Assembly (NCBI GenBank): GCA_902496265.1
Contig: CABVAD010000027.1
Coordinates: 1-9,573 of the forward strand
DNA length: 9,573 nucleotides
Direction: 5' to 3'
From: an uncultured Oscillospiraceae bacterium
GTDB taxonomy: Bacteria; Bacillota; Clostridia; Oscillospirales; Acutalibacteraceae
Shown here: one piece after another, positions 7,292 through 9,573 of the stretch
How positions within the stretch are numbered: position 1 is the stretch's first letter
Layout: every line of letters begins with the position of its first letter
The notes under the pieces: model-generated
Database searches by the model: none
Seen by the model: only the letters and a program-made list of their open reading frames with translations
Told to the model about the DNA's origin: nothing
Made by a program: the position numbers and the translations under genes

Positions 7292-7308
7292 TTTGACCTT
7301 TCCTGACT
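7292..7308 (-). promoter_or_regulatory. CtsR operator, start-site proximal
   Basis: On the minus strand AGTCAGG-AAA-GGTCAAA (7308 to 7292) is a tandem heptad repeat with a 3-nt spacer. It matches the CtsR consensus (A/G)GTCAAA-NAN-(A/G)GTCAAA with two mismatches, both in the first heptad. It covers the predicted transcription start (about 7305) and ends just before the ctsR Shine-Dalgarno sequence, so bound CtsR would block initiation. Confidence 0.88.
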
Positions 7309-7311
7309 TTT

Positions 7312-7339
7312 ATTATACACCAAAGTCAGGAAAAGTCAA
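7312..7339 (-). promoter_or_regulatory. Sigma-A promoter of the ctsR operon
   Basis: On the minus strand TTGACT (7339-7334) and TATAAT (7317-7312) are 16 nt apart, a near-consensus vegetative promoter. The predicted start is about 7305, giving a short leader before the ATG at 7278. The -35 hexamer lies inside one CtsR box (7324-7340) and the start region inside another (7292-7308). High intrinsic strength held down by a repressor is typical of CtsR-controlled genes. Confidence 0.9.
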
Positions 7340-7340
7340 A
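7324..7340 (+). promoter_or_regulatory. CtsR operator over the -35, opposite orientation
   Basis: On the plus strand AGTCAGG-AAA-AGTCAAA is a second CtsR tandem heptad. It is nearly identical to the start-proximal box (one base differs) but points the opposite way, so the pair forms a large inverted repeat around the -10 with 15 nt between them. It contains the complement of the -35 hexamer TTGACT. It lies about 105 bp before the divergent microprotein gene, so an effect on that gene is possible but not implied. Confidence 0.82.
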
Positions 7341-7343
7341 TAC

Positions 7344-7368
7344 TTTTTTGAGTTTTTTTAAATTTTTT
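7344..7368 (-). promoter_or_regulatory. Phased A-tracts / UP-like element upstream of the ctsR promoter
   Basis: Three A-tracts on the minus strand (7349-7344, 7359-7353 and 7368-7363; 6, 7 and 6 nt) have centres about 9.5 bp apart and begin 5 bp upstream of the -35. In-phase A-tracts curve DNA, and A/T tracts at about -40 to -60 can bind the RNA polymerase alpha C-terminal domain. The tracts are seen directly; the promoter-boosting role is inferred. Confidence 0.5.
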
Positions 7369-7386
7369 CAACTGCGGCTTCTTGTA

Positions 7387-7413
7387 ACACAATTTTAAAT
7401 GTCGGCATAGTAT
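7387..7413 (+). promoter_or_regulatory. Possible sporulation-type (sigma-K/E-like) promoter of the microprotein gene
   Basis: AC at 7387-7388, then 17 nt, then CATAGTAT at 7406-7413. The sigma-K consensus is AC, 16-17 nt, CATAnnnTA; here the last base is G. An alternative vegetative reading is TTGTAA (7383-7388), 19 nt, TAGTAT (7408-7413). The predicted start is near 7420, which leaves room for the AAGGAGG at 7429-7435. The signals are short, so this is tentative. Confidence 0.25.
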
Positions 7414-7444
7414 GTGATGAAGACAAAAAAGGAGGTCTTTTATA

Positions 7445-7573
7445 ATGAATAACAATTGTTTCGGCGGTGGCTGCACCTGGATCATCATCTTAATACTCAT
7501 ACTCTGCTGCTGCGGCGGCTGGGGCGGAAACTCCGGCTGTGGCTGTGACAACAACTGCGGTTGCGGCTGCTAA
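7445..7573 (+). CDS. 42-residue Cys/Gly-rich microprotein (high-cysteine 'chorion class HCB'-like)
   Basis: The peptide starts MNNNCFGGGCTW, continues with a hydrophobic run IIILILIL (13-20) and CCC (21-23), and ends in an alternating CGCD-NNCGCGC tail. It has 10 Cys and 11 Gly in 42 residues. Coding status is supported by a strong Shine-Dalgarno AAGGAGG (7429-7435) 9 nt before the ATG, tandem stops TAA TAA, and a terminator 22 nt beyond the stop. Similar tiny proteins in Oscillospiraceae are often auto-annotated as 'chorion class high-cysteine HCB protein', a label based on composition that says nothing about function. The short hydrophobic run could insert in a membrane, and the cysteines could bind metal or cross-link, for example in a spore coat; both are inference. 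It is divergent from ctsR and convergent with the glutamine synthetase gene. The small Cys/Gly-rich YjcZ-type sporulation proteins are an alternative comparison. Confidence 0.75.
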   Translation: MNNNCFGGGCTWIIILILILCCCGGWGGNSGCGCDNNCGCGC

Positions 7574-7595
7574 TAATCCGTAAGGATTTAAGCGC

Positions 7596-7627
7596 AAAAA
7601 CGGATGCCTTTCGGCATCCGTTTTTTT
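7596..7627. terminator. Bidirectional Rho-independent terminator
   Basis: The 8-bp GC-rich stem CGGATGCC (7601-7608) / GGCATCCG (7613-7620) has a TTTC loop, which reads GAAA on the other strand. It is flanked by AAAAA (7596-7600) on the left and seven T (7621-7627) on the right. Each strand therefore has a stem followed by a T-tract. It ends the plus-strand microprotein transcript (stop at 7573) and the minus-strand glutamine synthetase transcript (stop at 7636). Confidence 0.93.
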
Positions 7628-7635
7628 ATAAGATA

Positions 7636-9573
7636 TCAGATATTGAATAACAGCTCTCCGTAGCTCGGATAGGGCCAGCAATCCTTCGAAACGACCGCTT
7701 CGGCGCTGTCGGCAAATTTACGAATATCGTTCATCAGCTTCAACACCCTATCGTGATACTCGGTCGCACGGTCGAGCATATCGGGGATTTTCTCCGCCGA
7801 CATAACCGCCATTTTAAGGTCGCCTGTGAGCTTGTAAATCTCGGTCTCAGCGGCGGAAAGTCGGGCGATAATCTCGGTATCCGCCAATTCATCGAATTTA
7901 AGACCTAAACTCCGCCTGTTAATGAGGGCGGTGCAAAGGCGGCTGTTGTACTCGGTTATAGCGGGTATTACCTCGCGGTTCATCATCTCAATAAGGGTCA
8001 GCGCCTCGATATGTATAATCTTAGAATAATTCTCAAGGACAATATCAACCCTTGAATTGATTTCCGCGCGGCTCAAAACTCCGTGCCGCTCAAACATTGC
8101 GATGTTTTCCTCGGTTTTAAGCAACGGAAGAGCGTCTACCGTGCTCTCAAGATTAAGAAGTCCGCGTCTCTTCGCCTCTTCCTTCCATTCATCGGAATAG
8201 CCGTCACCGTTAAAGATTATGCGCTTATGCTCCGAAACGGTTTCCTTGATAATGCTGTGAAGCTCTTTATCAAAATCGTCCGCTTTTTCAAGCCTGTCCG
8301 CAAACTGGGCGAAAACATCGGCAACCATAGTATTGAGCATCACGTTGGTATCCGAAACCGAGGATGCCGAGCCCAACATTCTGAACTCAAACTTATTGCC
8401 CGTGAAGGCAAAGGGAGAGGTGCGGTTGCGGTCGGTGTTATCGCGGCCGAAGAGCGGGATAATATCCGCGCCTACGGTCATTTTAACCTTTTCGGCATTA
8501 TCATGGTGAGTGCCGTTTTCGATAGACAACAGCAAATCGGTAAGCTCGTCGCCTAAGAACATCGAAATGATTGCGGGAGGAGCCTCATTTGCGCCCAAGC
8601 GGTGGTCGTTACCCGCAGTCGCAACCGATATTCTGAGGAGATCCTGATGCTCGTCAACCGCCTTGATAACAGCGGCGAGGGTTAGCAAAAAGAGTGAATT
8701 TTCACCCGGATTTTTACCCGGTTTCAGGAAATTAACCCCTGTGTCGGTCGAAAGGGACCAGTTATTGTGCTTTCCGCTTCCGTTTACTCCGTCAAACGGC
8801 TTTTCGTGCAAAAGGCAGACAAGCCCGTGCTTTAAAGCGGTTTTCTTCATAATCTCCATTGTAAGCTGATTATGGTCGGCGGCGATATTCGTAGTGGTAA
8901 ATACAGGGGCTAATTCGTGCTGTGCGGGGGCAACCTCGTTATGCTCGGTCTTTGCAAGCACGCCTAATTTCCAAAGTTCGTTGTCAAGGTCGCGCATAAA
9001 GGCGGCAACCCTCGGCTTTAAAACGCCGAAATAATGGTCGTCCATTTCCTGACCCTTAGGCGGCATAGTGCCTATAAGAGTTCTGCCGCAGAAAATCAGG
9101 TCGGGGCGCTTATCGTACATAGCCTTGTCCACAAGGAAATACTCCTGCTCTGGTCCTACCGTGGTATTAACTCGCTTAACATCGTCCATACCGAAAAGGC
9201 GTACAATTCTGAGCGCCTGCTTATTTATAGCGTCCATACTGCGAAGCAACGGCGTCTTCTGGTCAAGCGCTTCGCCGCAATAGGAGCAGAAGGCGGTCGG
9301 AATACAGAGCGTGTCGTCCTTTACAAAGGCGTAGGAGCTCGGATCCCACGCGGTATATCCCCTTGCCTCAAAGGTGGCGCGAAGCCCGCCTGACGGGAAG
9401 GAGGAGGCATCAGGCTCGCCCTTAATAAGCTCCTTGCCTGAAAACTCCATTATTATATGACCGTCTCCCGTTGGAGAAATAAAGCTGTCGTGCTTTTCGG
9501 CGGTAATGCCTGTCAAGGGCTGAAACCAATGGGTGTAATGGGTAGCTCCCTTTTCAATCGCCCAGTCCTTCAT
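7636..9573 (-). CDS. glnN: Type III glutamine synthetase (GSIII), N-terminus beyond the window
   Basis: ATP-dependent synthesis of glutamine from glutamate and ammonia in the cytoplasm, central to nitrogen assimilation. The visible 645 residues carry GSIII signatures (numbered from the window edge): GPEQEYF (140-146), NEVAPAQHELAPVF (212-225), NGSGKHNNWS (264-273), RLGANEAPPAII (325-336) and NRTSPFAFTGNKFEFRMLG (383-401). The long helical C-terminal extension of type III enzymes follows (about 430-645). GSIII proteins are around 700 residues, so roughly 50 N-terminal residues are missing. The ATG at 9573 is an internal Met (family members continue upstream of the MKDWAIEKGATHYTHW segment), so its true start, promoter and any nitrogen-control site are off the right edge. 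The gene is intact within the window and ends 8 nt before the shared terminator. It points the same way as the ctsR operon but is separated from it by the oppositely oriented microprotein gene. Confidence 0.96.
   Translation of the reverse strand: MKDWAIEKGATHYTHWFQPLTGITAEKHDSFISPTGDGHIIMEFSGKELIKGEPDASSFPSGGLRATFEARGYTAWDPSSYAFVKDDTLCIPTAFCSYCGEALDQKTPLLRSMDAINKQALRIVRLFGMDDVKRVNTTVGPEQEYFLVDKAMYDKRPDLIFCGRTLIGTMPPKGQEMDDHYFGVLKPRVAAFMRDLDNELWKLGVLAKTEHNEVAPAQHELAPVFTTTNIAADHNQLTMEIMKKTALKHGLVCLLHEKPFDGVNGSGKHNNWSLSTDTGVNFLKPGKNPGENSLFLLTLAAVIKAVDEHQDLLRISVATAGNDHRLGANEAPPAIISMFLGDELTDLLLSIENGTHHDNAEKVKMTVGADIIPLFGRDNTDRNRTSPFAFTGNKFEFRMLGSASSVSDTNVMLNTMVADVFAQFADRLEKADDFDKELHSIIKETVSEHKRIIFNGDGYSDEWKEEAKRRGLLNLESTVDALPLLKTEENIAMFERHGVLSRAEINSRVDIVLENYSKIIHIEALTLIEMMNREVIPAITEYNSRLCTALINRRSLGLKFDELADTEIIARLSAAETEIYKLTGDLKMAVMSAEKIPDMLDRATEYHDRVLKLMNDIRKFADSAEAVVSKDCWPYPSYGELLFNI

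Noticed and set aside
7279..7323. Extended CtsR start at 7323
   Set aside because: It lies upstream of the predicted transcription start and runs through TATAAT and a CtsR box. The ATG at 7278 has a good Shine-Dalgarno and matches the family N-terminus.
7441..7446. TATAAT before the microprotein
   Set aside because: It overlaps the ATG itself and lies downstream of the Shine-Dalgarno, so it cannot be the promoter of this gene.
7336..7554. Open frame antisense to the microprotein (Pro/Gln/Lys-rich)
   Set aside because: It has no Shine-Dalgarno, has low-complexity composition mirroring the Cys/Gly codons, runs through the ctsR promoter elements and resembles no family.
7575..7588. Small hairpin AATCC-GTAA-GGATT after the microprotein stop
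   Set aside because: The stem is only 5 bp and there is no following T-tract; the 8-bp hairpin at 7601-7620 is the terminator.
8083..8556. 157-codon plus-strand open frame inside the glutamine synthetase gene
   Set aside because: It lies entirely antisense to a well-conserved catalytic region with no recognisable product or ribosome binding site; a shadow of the coding strand.

Overview
The window looks like chromosomal DNA from an anaerobic, spore-forming-lineage Firmicute of class Clostridia, most likely the Oscillospirales (Ruminococcaceae-type) branch. This is inferred from four things together: a ctsR-mcsA-mcsB-clpC heat-shock operon, a type III glutamine synthetase, a SipL-like DUF3794/LysM spore-envelope protein, and a tiny Cys/Gly-rich peptide of the kind often annotated in gut Oscillospiraceae. 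Nothing in it looks phage-borne, transposon-derived or recently transferred. No rRNA, tRNA, CRISPR array or insertion sequence was seen.

Layout. (1) Positions 1-1156, plus strand: an extended -10 promoter, a DivIVA-like coiled-coil protein, and a class I fumarase-type beta subunit whose start overlaps the preceding stop by 4 bp. A strong hairpin terminator follows. (2) 1155-2767, minus strand: the SipL-like protein, read toward the fumarase gene, with a candidate sigma-E-type promoter. (3) 2779-7340, minus strand: the class III stress operon ctsR-mcsA-mcsB-clpC, ending in a 12-bp-stem hairpin. Its promoter is complete and readable: TTGACT, 16 nt, TATAAT. Two CtsR heptad-repeat operators in opposite orientation cover the -35 and the start-site region, and three evenly spaced A-tracts lie just upstream. 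(4) 7387-7627, plus strand: a 42-residue Cys/Gly-rich microprotein, divergent from ctsR, with a strong Shine-Dalgarno sequence and a terminator that works in both directions. (5) 7636-9573, minus strand: type III glutamine synthetase, running off the right edge and lacking its N-terminal portion.

How the genes work together. CtsR represses the operon. McsA activates the arginine kinase McsB, which marks proteins (including CtsR) with phosphoarginine, and ClpC reads the mark and feeds the protein to ClpP. Writer, activator, reader and repressor are all here with their key residues. ClpP and a phosphoarginine phosphatase are not in the window. The DivIVA-like/fumarase-beta pair and the SipL-like gene are separate units with no evident link to the stress operon.

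No clearly new multi-gene system is visible. The best leads are the Cys/Gly microprotein, the pairing of a DivIVA-like protein with a fumarase beta subunit that has no adjacent alpha subunit, and the architecture of the ctsR promoter. Gene-free stretches are all under about 170 bp, and their contents are listed as features.
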